Positions 17,164 through 27,678 of a stretch of DNA of 55,394 nt are shown one piece after another. The notes under the pieces were generated by a model that did no database searches, had not been told where the DNA came from, and saw nothing but the letters and a program-made list of their open reading frames with translations. Source of the stretch: Bacillota bacterium. GTDB lineage: Bacteria; Bacillota; Limnochordia; Darwinibacteriales; Darwinibacteriaceae. The position numbers and the translations under genes were made by a program. Positions within the stretch are counted from its first letter, which is position 1. Every line of letters begins with the position of its first letter. The DNA lies in assembly GCA_012837385.1 (NCBI GenBank), contig DURH01000025.1:1-55394 (forward strand), given 5' to 3'.

Positions 17164-17199
17164 AAAGAGGGAGTGGGAGGGTGACTCTCACCCCTCTTT
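17164..17199 (+). other. Hairpin between rpsB and tsf (possible attenuator)
   Basis: AAAGAGGG (17164-17171) can pair with CCCTCTTT (17192-17199), enclosing a smaller hairpin formed by GGGTGA (17179-17184) and TCACCC (17188-17193) as an alternative. Only a short T-run is present at the end. It could reduce tsf expression relative to rpsB or act in RNA processing; that is inference. Confidence 0.4.
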
Positions 17200-17226
17200 T
17201 CAACAGATTCAAAAAGGAGGGTTTAT

Positions 17227-17880
17227 ATGGCGGAAGTTACAACAGCCATGGTCAAGGAGTTGCGCGAAAAGACAGGTGCCGGCATGATGGACTGCAAAAA
17301 GGCCCTCGTCGAGACCAATGGAGACATTAACGCTGCTGTAGACTACTTGAGGGAGAAGGGCCTTGCTGCTGCAGCGAAGAAGGCGGGCCGTATTGCCGCC
17401 GAAGGCCTGGTCACATCCTACATACACATGGGTGGGCGCATCGGAGTCTTGGTAGAAGTCAACTGCGAGACAGACTTCGTGGCCAAGACCGAGGAGTTTG
17501 CTGAACTGGCCAAAGACATTGCTATGCACATTGCTGCCTCAAAGCCAGAGTATGTCAGCCGGGAGGAGATTCCCGAGTCAGTATTGGAGCATGAGCGTAC
17601 GATTTACAGAGCTATGGCAGAGAATGAAGGCAAACCAGCACATATTATTGACAAAATCGTTGAAGGACGGCTGGATCGGTTTGCCAAGGAGGTCTGCCTC
17701 CTGGATCAGCCTTTTGTCAAAGACCCTGATATGACCGTTGGTGAGCTTCTCACTGCTAAGGTTGCAAAAATCGGCGAAAAGATCTCTGTAAGACGTTTTG
17801 TCCGCTATGAGCGGGGCGAAGGCCTAGAAAAGCGTCAAGACGATTTTGCCGCAGAGGTCATGGCCCAGATGGGGCAATAG
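17227..17880 (+). CDS. tsf: Translation elongation factor Ts
   Basis: EF-Ts exchanges GDP for GTP on EF-Tu. The 217-residue protein is the short form (Thermus-like lengths) with the N-terminal UBA module [43 protein letters not shown] (in pieces), the core motif [13 protein letters not shown] with the catalytic TDFV, and [17 protein letters not shown]. It closes with [18 protein letters not shown] 17227 follows AAAGGAGGG with good spacing. A strong intrinsic terminator follows at 17887. Confidence 0.97.
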   Translation: MAEVTTAMVKELREKTGAGMMDCKKALVETNGDINAAVDYLREKGLAAAAKKAGRIAAEGLVTSYIHMGGRIGVLVEVNCETDFVAKTEEFAELAKDIAMHIAASKPEYVSREEIPESVLEHERTIYRAMAENEGKPAHIIDKIVEGRLDRFAKEVCLLDQPFVKDPDMTVGELLTAKVAKIGEKISVRRFVRYERGEGLEKRQDDFAAEVMAQMGQ

Positions 17881-17886
17881 GAGGAA

Positions 17887-17917
17887 GGAGGACACCATTG
17901 GTGTTCTCCCTTTTTTT
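17887..17917 (+). terminator. Intrinsic terminator after tsf
   Basis: A 10-pair stem (17887-17896 with 17900-17909, one G-T pair) closes a 3-base ATT loop and is followed by C and seven T. This is a strong rho-independent terminator. It leaves only 48 bases before the pyrH start, in which I see no clear promoter, so pyrH may depend on read-through. Confidence 0.85.
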
Positions 17918-17953
17918 GGTGGAGGGATCTCCCGCTTTGAGCAGAATAATTAA

Positions 17954-18685
<732 letters not shown>

Positions 18686-18686
18686 C

Positions 18687-19244
18687 ATGATTAATGCGAT
18701 TTTGGATGACGGAAAAACCAGGATGGAAGAAGTCATTGTCAGAACCAAGAAGGCCTTTGCCAGCGTGCGTACTGGCAGAGCCAATCCCGCCCTTCTGGAC
18801 CGCATTACCGTATCCTATTACGGCACACCCACTCCCTTGAACCAGATGGCCAGCGTAACGGTTCCTGAACCTAGGCTCCTCGTGATTACTCCTTGGGACA
18901 AGAGTTCCATCAAGGATATTGAAAAAGCTATCCTCACCTCCGACTTAGGGCTGGTGCCCAATAATGATGGCACCGTGATTCGCTTAGCCATACCAGCTTT
19001 AACCGAAGAGCGCCGCAAAGAACTGGTTCGCTTGGTGCGGAGAGACGCAGAGGATTTTCGGGTGGCCGTGCGCAATATTCGGCGTGACCTCAACGAAGAT
19101 GCCAAGGACTTGGAGAAAGAAGGAGAAATCTCCGAAGATGATCTCCGCCGGGCCCAAGATGAGATTCAAAAACTGACAGATCACTATATTGAGGAGATTG
19201 ATCAGCTTTTGAAGGCTAAAGAAAAGGAGATTATGGAGGTTTGA
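18687..19244 (+). CDS. frr: Ribosome recycling factor
   Basis: RRF splits post-termination ribosomes together with EF-G. At 185 residues it has the exact family length. Motifs include [96 protein letters not shown] and [22 protein letters not shown], each in consecutive blocks. ATG 18687 lies behind AGGAGGCGAA at the pyrH 3' end. The stop overlaps the next small gene by four bases. Confidence 0.98.
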   Translation: MINAILDDGKTRMEEVIVRTKKAFASVRTGRANPALLDRITVSYYGTPTPLNQMASVTVPEPRLLVITPWDKSSIKDIEKAILTSDLGLVPNNDGTVIRLAIPALTEERRKELVRLVRRDAEDFRVAVRNIRRDLNEDAKDLEKEGEISEDDLRRAQDEIQKLTDHYIEEIDQLLKAKEKEIMEV

Positions 19245-19477
19245 GCCAGCGTTTGGACGTGTCAGAATGGGAATTCCTCATTGGATATCCCCTAGAGGAA
19301 GCGGAGCAGGTTCTCCGGGAAGAAGCAGTGGACTATCAGGTTATTGTTACTGCAGCGCCAAAGAGACAGGCCTCCCATGAAGAGCTGGACGATGCAGACA
19401 GCGTCTGCGTTATAGCCGTGCGCAGCGGTTCACCGCTGACGCTGGTTTGCGCGGGCCACGATTGGAATGTGAGCTAG
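19241..19477 (+). CDS. Small conserved-looking protein of unknown function between frr and uppS
   Basis: A 78-residue protein whose TTG start overlaps the frr stop (TTGA), with GGAGG about 5 bases ahead, so translation is probably coupled. It has no signal peptide or membrane helix. The sequence [31 protein letters not shown], then [29 protein letters not shown] (in pieces), reads as an alpha/beta fold: helix, strand, acidic loop and two strands. It loosely resembles PASTA-like or I78-inhibitor-like folds in the 'G-x-x-x-x-x-A-x-x-x-L' opening, but I do not assign it. Its position among cell-wall precursor genes is the only clue to function. Confidence 0.65.
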   Translation: MSQRLDVSEWEFLIGYPLEEAEQVLREEAVDYQVIVTAAPKRQASHEELDDADSVCVIAVRSGSPLTLVCAGHDWNVS

Positions 19478-19488
19478 GAGGCGGACCC

Positions 19489-20223
19489 TTGAGTACAGCA
19501 AAGAGCGGTTTACCAGCACATGTGGCAATCATCATGGATGGCAACGGGCGCTGGGCTAGGCGGAGAGCCATGCCCCGCTATCTCGGGCATAGGCAGGGAG
19601 TAAAGGCACTAAAAACAGCAGTACGTTACGCCTCGCGGCGCGGCATCGGCACCCTCACCGTATACGCCTTCAGTACAGAAAACTGGAGGAGGCCAAAGGA
19701 AGAGGTGGATTTCCTCCTGGATCTGATGTATAAGACGTTTGTCCAGGAAATTGAAGAGCTGCGCCGGGAGGGTGTAAGAATCCGACTTATTGGCGAGCGG
19801 ACAAGCCTTTCTCCCGACGTCCTGGCCATCTGGGATAATGCGGAGAAGGTCACAGCGGAGAACACGGGGCTTAACCTTAATGTGGCTTTTAACTATGGAG
19901 GGCGTACTGAACTCACCAGGGCTGTGCGGGAGTTGGTTGGGCAAGCAGCCCGCGGGGAAATCTCTGTGGAGGATATCACGGAGGAGGCCCTCGCGCGGCA
20001 GCTCTACACCTGGCCCAGCCCAGATCCTGATCTGATTATCCGCACCGGGGGCGAGTACCGCCTCAGCAACTTTCTGCTGTGGCAGGCCGCCTACAGCGAG
20101 CTGTATGTTACAGAAGTGCTCTGGCCAGATTTTGGCGAGCGGGAGTTTGAAGAGGCTCTACAGGATTATCTCAGACGGGAGCGCCGTTTTGGACAAGTAC
20201 CCCAAAAGGAGCAGAATAGCTAG
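19489..20223 (+). CDS. uppS: Undecaprenyl pyrophosphate synthase (isoprenyl transferase)
   Basis: UppS condenses isopentenyl diphosphate units onto farnesyl diphosphate to give the C55 carrier for peptidoglycan and teichoic acid synthesis. TTG 19489 follows AGGAGG by 7 bases and gives 244 residues; the longer frame from 19447 lies inside the preceding gene. Motifs: HVAIIMDGNGRWARRR with catalytic Asp, GHRQGVKALKTAVRYASRRGI, LTVYAFSTENWRRPKEEV, NYGGRTEL and DLIIRTGGEYRLSNFLLWQAAYSELYV. It lies next to cdsA and dxr, all in envelope or isoprenoid synthesis. Confidence 0.97.
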   Translation: MSTAKSGLPAHVAIIMDGNGRWARRRAMPRYLGHRQGVKALKTAVRYASRRGIGTLTVYAFSTENWRRPKEEVDFLLDLMYKTFVQEIEELRREGVRIRLIGERTSLSPDVLAIWDNAEKVTAENTGLNLNVAFNYGGRTELTRAVRELVGQAARGEISVEDITEEALARQLYTWPSPDPDLIIRTGGEYRLSNFLLWQAAYSELYVTEVLWPDFGEREFEEALQDYLRRERRFGQVPQKEQNS

Positions 20224-20225
20224 GT

Positions 20226-20993
20226 ATGTTAGGACAGAGAGTTCTCACGGCAGTTATCGGTATCCCCATTCTCCTGGCCGCCCTCTATTTTGGAGGCGCG
20301 GTCTGGCGTGTGCTGGTGGCAGTGATAATCATGATAGGCCTGGGTGAGTTCGCCTCCATGAGCGGCCCCGGGCTTTACTTCGATTATCTCATGGTATCTG
20401 GACTATCACTCTTAGCCATCACATATAGTGGGGTAGATGGAACAAAGCTGCTCCTCTGGTTAGCCCTCCAGCTCATCTACTACTTGCTCAGGGCTTCGTT
20501 CAGTGGAATGCACGGTTTTGCATCGTCCTTCAATATCATGGGAGTACTTTATGTTGCCCTGCTCTACAGCTTCCTGATCTTAGTCAGGGAGCAGCTCGGC
20601 ATGGGCTGGACCCTGTTTGGCTTTGTCATTACCTGGGCGACAGATACAGGGGCGTATTTCGGGGGGACCAAGTACGGGCAGCGTAAGCTCTGCCCGCAGA
20701 TCAGTCCCAATAAATCTGTGGAAGGCGCTCTTTTTGGCATCCTAGGTGGAGCAGTGGCGGGTGTGATCTTTGCCCTGGCTGTAAACCAATCCCCAATTCG
20801 CCTCGCCCTTTTTGCGGTAGTGCTTTCACTTTGTGCCCAGCTCGGTGATCTGGTGGAGTCGGCCTTGAAAAGGGAAAGGGCCGTGAAGGACAGCGGTTCC
20901 ATACTGCCTGGTCACGGAGGCATACTTGATCGCTTCGACTCTCTCGCTTTTGTCTTTCCTGTGCTCTTCGCACTGCTGAAACTGTTCGGCTAG
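20226..20993 (+). CDS. cdsA: Phosphatidate cytidylyltransferase
   Basis: CdsA makes CDP-diacylglycerol from phosphatidic acid and CTP in the membrane. The 255-residue protein has about seven hydrophobic segments. The C-terminal family signature is complete: SALKRERAVKDSGSILPGHGG followed by ILDRFDSLAF, with the catalytic KD, HGG and DRFD elements. The earlier WATDTGAYFGG and GQRKLCPQISPNKSVEG motifs are also present. ATG 20226 is two bases after the uppS stop, with AAAGGAGC within uppS. Confidence 0.96.
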   Translation: MLGQRVLTAVIGIPILLAALYFGGAVWRVLVAVIIMIGLGEFASMSGPGLYFDYLMVSGLSLLAITYSGVDGTKLLLWLALQLIYYLLRASFSGMHGFASSFNIMGVLYVALLYSFLILVREQLGMGWTLFGFVITWATDTGAYFGGTKYGQRKLCPQISPNKSVEGALFGILGGAVAGVIFALAVNQSPIRLALFAVVLSLCAQLGDLVESALKRERAVKDSGSILPGHGGILDRFDSLAFVFPVLFALLKLFG

Positions 20994-21020
20994 CACTTCG
21001 TGGCCCCGAAGAGGGGTGAA

Positions 21021-21992
21021 GTGTTGTTACCGCCGCTGGTTATCGCCTCGGTGAGCTTTTGTGTCACTCTTTTTCTCTTAAAGCTGGCTTTTCCCTATCT
21101 AGCCCCGTTTCTCCTCGGACTGATCCTAGCCGTCATTTTGGACGTGCCCATCGGCTGGTTGGAGTGTAGGGGCTGGCCCCGACCCCTGACCTCTTTCCTG
21201 TTCGTGGCGCTGACCTTTGTCACTCTGCCTGCCTTGTTTACCTTGTTCCTAGTGAAACTCTGGCAGGAGCTCCAGGGGTTATTGGAATTGGGCGTGGTGG
21301 GCAGGCTGTCCAGGGAGGTTGCGGAGCATTTCCCAGTCGCTTTGGACAAGATACCTTTTGCTGCTGATCTGGATGTAAGTGGTTTGTTCTCCCTGCCCCA
21401 GCTCCTTATGGACTGGGCGTTAGCGATTCCCGATCTTTTTTTGATCTGGACGCTTACTGCTCTCAGCGCTTATTTTTTCTGCCGCGATAAGCGCAGGCTG
21501 GTTGCCTTGGCCACCAGCCAGATGCCAAAGATCAAAGGTTTTAGCTTCAGACGGCTCTATTACGATACACTGGGCGCTTTGTGGCACCTGATCCGCGTCC
21601 AGCTGCTCTTGATGTTTTTGTCCACCAGCGTTAGTATGGTTTTTTTCTCCTTATTGGAACTGCCGTATCCCATCCTATCTGGCTTCTTGGTGGGCTTTTT
21701 TGACCTTTGCCCAGTGCTGGGCCCCGGCTTGGTTTACTTGGCCCTAGCTCTTCTGCAGTTATTCATGGGTAATTCCAGAATAGCCCTGGCTTTAGGTATA
21801 GGTTATCTGATATTATTACTGCTAAGACAGTGGGGTGAGCCGCACCTAGTTGGTGAAAGGCTGGGGCTCCATCCGTTAACCGCCTTAATGGGGGTCTATG
21901 TAGGGTTTCGGTTCTGGGGACCCCTAGGTGCGGTGGCTGGACCCATTTTGCTCGTCTTTATCAAGGCTTATCTGTACCAAGCAAGTTCATGA
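21021..21992 (+). CDS. AI-2E family (YtvI-like) membrane protein
   Basis: A polytopic membrane protein of the AI-2E transporter family (PF01594 pattern), about 323 residues with seven to eight hydrophobic segments. The N-terminal pair (ASVSFCVTLFLLKLAFPYLAPFLLGLILAVILDVPI) and the C-terminal block (GVYVGFRFWGPLGAVAGPILLVFIKAYL) are typical, including the family G-x-x-G-x-x-x-GP motif. Bacillus YtvI is a sporulation-associated member; substrate cannot be told from sequence. The start is uncertain: GTG 21021 follows AGAGGGGTGA well, but GTG 21000 and TTG 21024 are also in frame. Confidence 0.82.
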   Translation: MLLPPLVIASVSFCVTLFLLKLAFPYLAPFLLGLILAVILDVPIGWLECRGWPRPLTSFLFVALTFVTLPALFTLFLVKLWQELQGLLELGVVGRLSREVAEHFPVALDKIPFAADLDVSGLFSLPQLLMDWALAIPDLFLIWTLTALSAYFFCRDKRRLVALATSQMPKIKGFSFRRLYYDTLGALWHLIRVQLLLMFLSTSVSMVFFSLLELPYPILSGFLVGFFDLCPVLGPGLVYLALALLQLFMGNSRIALALGIGYLILLLLRQWGEPHLVGERLGLHPLTALMGVYVGFRFWGPLGAVAGPILLVFIKAYLYQASS

Positions 21993-22014
21993 GGTCGTAA
22001 GAAAGGGTTTTCCC

Positions 22015-23145
22015 ATGCCTAATGTAGTGATTCTTGGTTCTACTGGTTCAATCGGAACTCAGACCCTGGATGTAATCCGCACGCTGCCAGAGTTTAAGGT
22101 GCTGGGCTTAGCTGCTGGCACCAACTTCAGACTGCTCAGGCAGCAGATCGCTGAGTTCAAGCCCCAGTTTGCCAGCATTTTGAGCCCTGAGCATGCTTCG
22201 GCTTTGCGGGAAGAGTTCTCCATCCCTGTGTACAGCGAAGAGGATGGCCTGGAAGAGATGGTGACCGATCCCAGGTGCGATCTAGTGGTGGCAGCCATGG
22301 TGGGGGCAGCAGGGTTAAAACCCACATTAGCAGCCCTGCAGGCAGGCAAGCGTGTGGCGCTGGCCAATAAGGAGACCTTGGTGGCTGGCGGCCATTTGGT
22401 TATGCGGTACCGGGATCAGTTGGTTCCCATTGATTCAGAGCACAGCGCGCTTTGGCAGCTCTTTGGCGGCCGCAAGCGTGAGGATATTGCCGGTATCGTG
22501 CTTACAGCTTCCGGAGGACCCTTTTACAGCTACAAGGGTGATCTAGGCGAAGTTACCATTGACCAGGCTCTGGCCCACCCCAGATGGAATATGGGGGGAA
22601 AGATCAGCATCGATTCAGCTACCTTGATGAACAAAGGCCTGGAAGTAATTGAGGCTCATTGGCTGTTTGACTTCCCCTATGACGCCATAGATGTGGTGGT
22701 ACACCCGCAGAGCATCATCCATTCCCTGATCAGGCTCCAGGATGGCGCGCTTTTGGCGCATTTGGGGACAACAGATATGCGTCTGCCCATTCAATATGCC
22801 TTAACCTATCCCCAGGTTCAAAAGTCTCCTGTAAAGCCCCTGGATTTAGCGGCGCTGGATGGGCTGACTTTTGGAACGGTAGATCATGAGCGTTTTCCCA
22901 GCCTGCGGCTGGCCTACACAGCAGGGCGAGAGGGAGGCGCCAAGCCTATTGCCCTCAATGCCGCCAATGAAGAGGCGGTGTGGGCGTTTTTGGAGGGCCG
23001 GATCAAGTTCAGCCAGATACCTGAGGTTGTGAGTGAAGTTATCCAGGCTTTCCAGGGGAAATCTTTCCCCACCTTGGAGGAGATACTAGCCATAGACGCT
23101 GAAGCCCGTCTACAGGCGCAGGCCTGCATGGGCAGGAGAGGATGA
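22015..23145 (+). CDS. dxr: 1-deoxy-D-xylulose 5-phosphate reductoisomerase
   Basis: Dxr (IspC) converts DXP to MEP with NADPH and Mn/Mg, the first committed MEP-pathway step. The start is ATG 22015 (MPNVVILGSTGSIGTQTLDVI) after GAAAGGG; the frame upstream is not part of the gene. The 376-residue protein has the NADPH-binding GSTGSIG, LANKETLVAGG, PIDSEHSALWQ, LTASGGPF, GGKISIDSATLMNKGLEVIEAHWLF with metal-binding acids, and NAANEEAVWAFL. Full length. It works with ispG three genes downstream and supplies uppS substrates. Confidence 0.97.
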   Translation: MPNVVILGSTGSIGTQTLDVIRTLPEFKVLGLAAGTNFRLLRQQIAEFKPQFASILSPEHASALREEFSIPVYSEEDGLEEMVTDPRCDLVVAAMVGAAGLKPTLAALQAGKRVALANKETLVAGGHLVMRYRDQLVPIDSEHSALWQLFGGRKREDIAGIVLTASGGPFYSYKGDLGEVTIDQALAHPRWNMGGKISIDSATLMNKGLEVIEAHWLFDFPYDAIDVVVHPQSIIHSLIRLQDGALLAHLGTTDMRLPIQYALTYPQVQKSPVKPLDLAALDGLTFGTVDHERFPSLRLAYTAGREGGAKPIALNAANEEAVWAFLEGRIKFSQIPEVVSEVIQAFQGKSFPTLEEILAIDAEARLQAQACMGRRG

Positions 23146-23149
23146 TAAT

Positions 23150-24181
23150 ATGGTCACACTTATTGCTTTTGTGGTCATTTTCGGGACCATAGTGCTCGTT
23201 CATGAGCTTGGGCACTTCTTGGTTGCCAAAGCCGCTGGAATCCGTGTGTATGAGTTTGCCGTCGGTTTTGGTCCGGTAGTTGGGAGCTTTACGAGAAAAG
23301 AAACGAAGTACTCCCTGAGGGCCTTTCCCCTGGGCGGATTTGTGAAAATGGCGGGAATGGACGAGCCCGTAGATGATCAGGACGAAGTACCAGATGATGA
23401 TCCCCACAGCTTCCAGAGGAAAAGCCTGCCCTGGAGGTTAAGCACCATTGCTGCCGGGCCCATCATGAACTTCATTTTTGCCATTGTGCTGTTTGTTCTT
23501 TACTTCATGTTGGTGACGGTGCCTCCCATGGTAACCACTGTAGAGCCCAATTCACCAGCCGATTTGGCAGGCCTTCTGCCAGGCGACGTGTTTATCAGTA
23601 TCAATGGTGAACAGACAGCTGATTCCGATCAGATTGTGGCCATGATTCAAGCTGCCGCGGAGCAGGAACTTGAGATAGTGGTGCGCCGCCAAGGCCAGCT
23701 GGTCACTTTGAGGGCCGTGCCTGAGGAGCTCGGCGGCCAGGGTCGCCTGGGAATCGGTATCGGTGATGCGAAACCCCAGTATCCCTTTTTCATCAGCCTG
23801 CGAGCGGGGGTAGTACAGACCTGGAGGCTCATCACTCAGTTGGTGGGTGATATCGGGCGCATGATCACAGGCAAACAGCAGGTGGAAATCTCAGGCCCCA
23901 TCGGCATCGTGCAGATCGTGGGTGAGACTGCCCGCCACGGCTTTTCTCAGCTATTGATCCTGGCCATTGTGCTCAACGTCAACTTAGGGCTCTTAAACCT
24001 TCTGCCCGTTCCCGTCTTGGATGGCGGCTGGCTCTTGATTTTAATCCTAGAGGCTGTGCGGGGCAAACCGCTGGCACCAGAAACTAGGGGCATAGCGCAG
24101 TTTATTGGCTTAGCTCTGCTGATTATGCTTATGCTCTTTGCCACATTTAAGGATCTGGCCCGTTTCAGCCTGTTTTCCTAA
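23150..24181 (+). CDS. rseP: Site-2 intramembrane zinc metalloprotease RseP (RasP)
   Basis: A membrane protease that cuts transmembrane segments of anti-sigma factors, division and signal-peptide remnants (RasP in Bacillus). The 343-residue protein has the zinc motif HELGH at about residues 20-24, a first helix around 2-20, FPLGGFVKMAG, a single PDZ domain (about 120-195: VEPNSPADLAGLLPGDVFISINGE), and the C-terminal LNLLPVPVLDGG with the third metal ligand. ATG 23150 is 5 bases after dxr. The dxr-rseP-ispG order is common in Firmicutes. Confidence 0.96.
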   Translation: MVTLIAFVVIFGTIVLVHELGHFLVAKAAGIRVYEFAVGFGPVVGSFTRKETKYSLRAFPLGGFVKMAGMDEPVDDQDEVPDDDPHSFQRKSLPWRLSTIAAGPIMNFIFAIVLFVLYFMLVTVPPMVTTVEPNSPADLAGLLPGDVFISINGEQTADSDQIVAMIQAAAEQELEIVVRRQGQLVTLRAVPEELGGQGRLGIGIGDAKPQYPFFISLRAGVVQTWRLITQLVGDIGRMITGKQQVEISGPIGIVQIVGETARHGFSQLLILAIVLNVNLGLLNLLPVPVLDGGWLLILILEAVRGKPLAPETRGIAQFIGLALLIMLMLFATFKDLARFSLFS

Positions 24182-24200
24182 CGGAGTGGAGTGTTTGATA

Positions 24201-25262
24201 ATGCGGAAAGCAACACGTCAGGTGTGGGTGGGCGACGTACCCATGGGAGGCGGCGCCCCGATCTCCGTACAGTCTATGACCAATACAGACACCAGGGATG
24301 TCTCGGCCACCCTCAAGCAGATTGAGGCTCTGGCCAGTGCAGGATGCCACATAGTGAGGGTGGCTGTGCCCGATGAGCAAGCGGCACAAGCGCTCTTTTC
24401 TTTGGTCAAGCACAGCGGCGTCCCCTTGGTGGCGGATATTCATTTTGATCACCGCTTGGCTTTGACGGCTCTGGAAGCTGGAGTACATAAGCTGAGGCTG
24501 AACCCTGGCAACATTAGGGACGAACGCAGGGTGTTGGAAGTGGTGAAAGCTGCTCAGGAACGCAAGGTACCCATTCGCATCGGTGTGAACTCGGGATCCA
24601 TTTCCAAACCGCTCCTGGAAAGGTATGGGAGGACCGCCACAGCCATGGTGGAAAGCGCCTTGGAGCATGTAGCTATTTTCGAACGCCTGAACTTCCAGGA
24701 CATCGTGATCTCCGTGAAAGCCACGGACATAGATCTCACTGTTGAGGCCTATGAACAGTTAAGCCGGCGCGTGCCCTACCCCCTGCATCTAGGTATCACT
24801 GAAGCTGGGACAGCGTGGTTTGGGACCATCAAGTCGGCAGCGGGCCTGGGTGCACTTTTGTCCAGGGGTTTGGGAGACACCTTGCGAGTGTCGCTCACAG
24901 CGGATCCGGTGGAAGAGGTTAGGGTGGGATGGGCCATTCTCACTGCCCTAGGCCTGCGCAGGCGGGGGCCAGTGTTCATTTCCTGCCCCACCTGTGGAAG
25001 AACAGAGATCGACTTGGAAGGAATAGCGCAGGAAGTGGAGAACCGTTTAAGGGACTTCCCTCTGCCGATTACAATTGCGGTAATGGGCTGCGTGGTGAAT
25101 GGGCCAGGGGAAGCCAGCCATGCGGATCTGGGTATCACTGGAGGCAGAGGTGTGGGGCTGGTCTTTCGCCGCGGGGAGATTGTCCGCAAAGTGCCAGAAA
25201 CAGAATTGGTGGACGCACTCGTGGACGAAGCTAATAGATTGCTTGAAAAGGATAGGGGATAG
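24201..25262 (+). CDS. ispG: 4-hydroxy-3-methylbut-2-enyl diphosphate synthase (GcpE)
   Basis: IspG is the 4Fe-4S enzyme that converts MEcPP to HMBPP late in the MEP pathway. ATG 24201 ([31 protein letters not shown], in blocks) follows GGAGTGGAGTG; the upstream open frame belongs to rseP overlap. The 353-residue protein has the TIM-barrel landmarks [11 protein letters not shown] and RLNPGNIRD. The cluster-ligand motifs are [11 protein letters not shown] and [11 protein letters not shown]. It has the direct (single-barrel) form rather than the plant-like inserted one. Confidence 0.97.
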   Translation: MRKATRQVWVGDVPMGGGAPISVQSMTNTDTRDVSATLKQIEALASAGCHIVRVAVPDEQAAQALFSLVKHSGVPLVADIHFDHRLALTALEAGVHKLRLNPGNIRDERRVLEVVKAAQERKVPIRIGVNSGSISKPLLERYGRTATAMVESALEHVAIFERLNFQDIVISVKATDIDLTVEAYEQLSRRVPYPLHLGITEAGTAWFGTIKSAAGLGALLSRGLGDTLRVSLTADPVEEVRVGWAILTALGLRRRGPVFISCPTCGRTEIDLEGIAQEVENRLRDFPLPITIAVMGCVVNGPGEASHADLGITGGRGVGLVFRRGEIVRKVPETELVDALVDEANRLLEKDRG

Positions 25263-25264
25263 CT

Positions 25265-26980
25265 ATGCTAATGTCGCAGTTGTATGCGCCAACATTGCGG
25301 GAAACGCCCGCGGAGGCTGAGTTGGTCAGTCATCAGCTTATGCTCAGGGCTGGGCTCATGCGCAGGTCAGCGTCGGGTATGTACTCTTTTCTGCCCCTAG
25401 GTCTTCGGGCCGTTCGTAAGGTGGAGCAGATTATCAGGGAAGAGATGAACGCCATCGGCGGGCAGGAAGTGCTCATGCCCATCGTACAGCCTGCGGAGCT
25501 CTGGCAGGAATCGGGGCGCTGGGATGACTATGGCGATGAGATGTTCAGGCTCAAGGATCGCCATAACCGCCATTTCTGTTTAGGGCCCACACATGAAGAG
25601 CTGATTACTGCCTTAGTCCGTTCCGAAGTGCGTTCCTATCGCCAGCTGCCGCTGCGCTTATACCAGATCCAGAACAAGTATCGGGATGAAATCAGGCCGC
25701 GTTTTGGATTGATGCGGGGCCGCGAGTTCATTATGAAGGACATGTACTCCTTTGATCAGGATGAGCAGGGCTTGGACGAGAGTTATTGGGCGGCGTTTCA
25801 CGCCTATGAACGCATTTTCCGGCGCTGCGGTGTTGAGGCCCATCCTGTGGAAGCGGACTCGGGAGCTATTGGCGGCGATGTAACCCACGAGTTTATGGTG
25901 TTGGCGGAAGCAGGGGAAGACCTAGTGCTGTACTGTCCCCACTGCGGGTATGCCGCCAATGTGGAACGCGCCCAGGGTGTTGAGCCAGAAGGGGAGGGGG
26001 CGCAGGTGGAGCTGAAGGAGCTCCAGGAAGTTCCCACACCACATGTGAGCACTATTGCCCAGGTATGCTCTTTCCTGAGTGTGCAGCCTGAGAACTGCAT
26101 TAAGACTCTGATTTACTTAGCAGATGGAAAGCCAGTTGCGGCCTTGGTGCGCGGCGATCACAACCTAAATGAGATCAAGCTGCGTAAGTATCTCAAATGT
26201 GATGTGCTGGAACTGGCCGATGAGGAGACTATTTACCGCATTACCGGAGCACCGGTTGGCTTTGCAGGCCCAGTGGGGCTGGATGTGCCTCTCTATGCCG
26301 ACTATGCAGTGAAGCAGATGGCTAATGCTGTGGTGGGTGCCAATAAAGGCGATCACCACATGATCAATGCCAACCTAGAACGGGATTTTTCTGTGACCAG
26401 TTTTGCAGATCTGCGGGAGGCTCAACCGGGAGATCCCTGTCCCCGCTGCTTTAAGGCCCTCGAAGGGGCGCGAGGAATTGAGGTCGGCCAGGTGTTCAAA
26501 TTGGGAACGAAGTATTCCCAGGCCATGGGGGCAACCTTCCTTCAAGAGAATGGCGTGGAGACTCCCTTGATTATGGGCTGTTATGGTATTGGAGTTGGGC
26601 GTACCGTTGCCGCGGTGATAGAGAAGAACTACGATGGTGATGGCATCATATGGCCCATCAGTATTGCACCTTACCATGTCGTTATTGTTCCTGTCAGCAT
26701 GAAGGACCAGGTTCAGGCTGAGGCTGCCCAGAAGCTCTACGCAGAGCTAGGTGCGGCTGGCATCGAGACTGTACTCGATGATCGTGATGAACGTCCAGGA
26801 GTCAAGTTTAAGGATGCCGATCTCATTGGTTTCCCCATCCGGGTGACCATTGGGCCGAAGTCCCTGGAACAGGGTGAAATGGAGATTATCATCAGGCGCA
26901 CCAAGGAGAAGATCAGTGTGCCAGTGGAGGAAGTCTTAACCATTATTAGGCAGATCCTGGAGGATGGAGATGTAAAGTGA
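25265..26980 (+). CDS. proS: Prolyl-tRNA synthetase (bacterial type)
   Basis: ProS charges tRNA-Pro. The 571-residue length and layout are those of the bacterial enzyme. The class II core has motif 2 elements ([61 protein letters not shown], in blocks). Next comes the YbaK-like editing insert (about 220-380) that removes Ala from tRNA-Pro, then motif 3 ([17 protein letters not shown]) and the anticodon-binding domain ([14 protein letters not shown]). A CPHCGY element precedes the editing domain. ATG 25265 is three bases after ispG. Confidence 0.97.
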   Translation: MLMSQLYAPTLRETPAEAELVSHQLMLRAGLMRRSASGMYSFLPLGLRAVRKVEQIIREEMNAIGGQEVLMPIVQPAELWQESGRWDDYGDEMFRLKDRHNRHFCLGPTHEELITALVRSEVRSYRQLPLRLYQIQNKYRDEIRPRFGLMRGREFIMKDMYSFDQDEQGLDESYWAAFHAYERIFRRCGVEAHPVEADSGAIGGDVTHEFMVLAEAGEDLVLYCPHCGYAANVERAQGVEPEGEGAQVELKELQEVPTPHVSTIAQVCSFLSVQPENCIKTLIYLADGKPVAALVRGDHNLNEIKLRKYLKCDVLELADEETIYRITGAPVGFAGPVGLDVPLYADYAVKQMANAVVGANKGDHHMINANLERDFSVTSFADLREAQPGDPCPRCFKALEGARGIEVGQVFKLGTKYSQAMGATFLQENGVETPLIMGCYGIGVGRTVAAVIEKNYDGDGIIWPISIAPYHVVIVPVSMKDQVQAEAAQKLYAELGAAGIETVLDDRDERPGVKFKDADLIGFPIRVTIGPKSLEQGEMEIIIRRTKEKISVPVEEVLTIIRQILEDGDVK

Positions 26981-27603
26981 GAGTAGCCGCGATTGTCCCC
27001 GCATATAACGAAGAACAGACAATCGGGACCGTGGTAGAAGCGCTGCTGCAGTGTCAGCTCATCGATGAGCTCATCGTGGTCAGTGATGGTTCCGACGATC
27101 ACACAGTAGACGTAGCAAGCAAATACCCTGTTAAGGTAATTGAGCTGAAAGAGAACGTGGGAAAAGGCGGGGCAATGAAAGCAGGGGCAAGTGCCACTAC
27201 CTGTGATGTACTGCTGTTCGTTGACGCGGATTTGGTGGGCCTCAATCATGAGCACATCAAGGCCCTTTTGGAGCCAGTACTCTCAAGGCGCACTGCCATG
27301 AGCATTGGGGTCTTTTCGGAAGGCAGGCGCAGTACAGATTTGGCTCAGAAGTTGGCACCGTCCCTTTCCGGTCAAAGGGCTGTGCGCAGGGATCTGTTTG
27401 ACGAGGTTCCCAATCTGGAAAACAGCGGTTACGGCGTGGAAGTGACCCTGACCCAGTTTGCAGAGAAGAACCACGTGGAAGTGGTGCGTGTACCCCTTCC
27501 GGCAGTCTTCCAAGTGATGAAGGAAGAAAAGCGGGGCCTGGTCAAGGGATTTGCCGCCAGATTGAAGATGTACTGGGACATCGTTCGTTCTTTACGCATC
27601 TAG
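26977..27603 (+). CDS. Family 2 glycosyltransferase (GT-A fold, dolichol-phosphate sugar synthase-like)
   Basis: A 208-residue soluble GT-A fold enzyme that would transfer a sugar from a nucleotide donor. The start GTG overlaps the proS stop by four bases. Motifs: [18 protein letters not shown] (donor site), [24 protein letters not shown] and the metal-binding FVDADL. There is no C-terminal membrane domain. The product resembles small GT2 enzymes that act on polyprenyl-phosphate or glucosyl-3-phosphoglycerate-type acceptors; substrate cannot be given. A terminator-like hairpin follows. Confidence 0.85.
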   Translation: MRVAAIVPAYNEEQTIGTVVEALLQCQLIDELIVVSDGSDDHTVDVASKYPVKVIELKENVGKGGAMKAGASATTCDVLLFVDADLVGLNHEHIKALLEPVLSRRTAMSIGVFSEGRRSTDLAQKLAPSLSGQRAVRRDLFDEVPNLENSGYGVEVTLTQFAEKNHVEVVRVPLPAVFQVMKEEKRGLVKGFAARLKMYWDIVRSLRI

Positions 27604-27623
27604 GAATTATTTAAGTTTTCGAG

Positions 27624-27678
27624 CCCCTTAAGGACTGCGCAGGCTAGGATGGTGCGCGGTCTTTTAGGGGACTTTTTT
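27624..27678 (+). terminator. Terminator or attenuator directly upstream of polC
   Basis: A long stem pairs 27624-27641 with 27653-27670 (one T-T mismatch, two G-T pairs) around an 11-base loop, then AC and six T (27673-27678). Structure and T-run fit a rho-independent terminator for the proS-glycosyltransferase end. The polC ribosome site starts one base later, so polC transcripts must read through it. Confidence 0.8.

Noticed and set aside
21928-22014. N-terminal extension of dxr
   Set aside because: It overlaps the preceding membrane-protein gene; MPNVVILGSTGSIG at 22015 is the family start and has a ribosome site.
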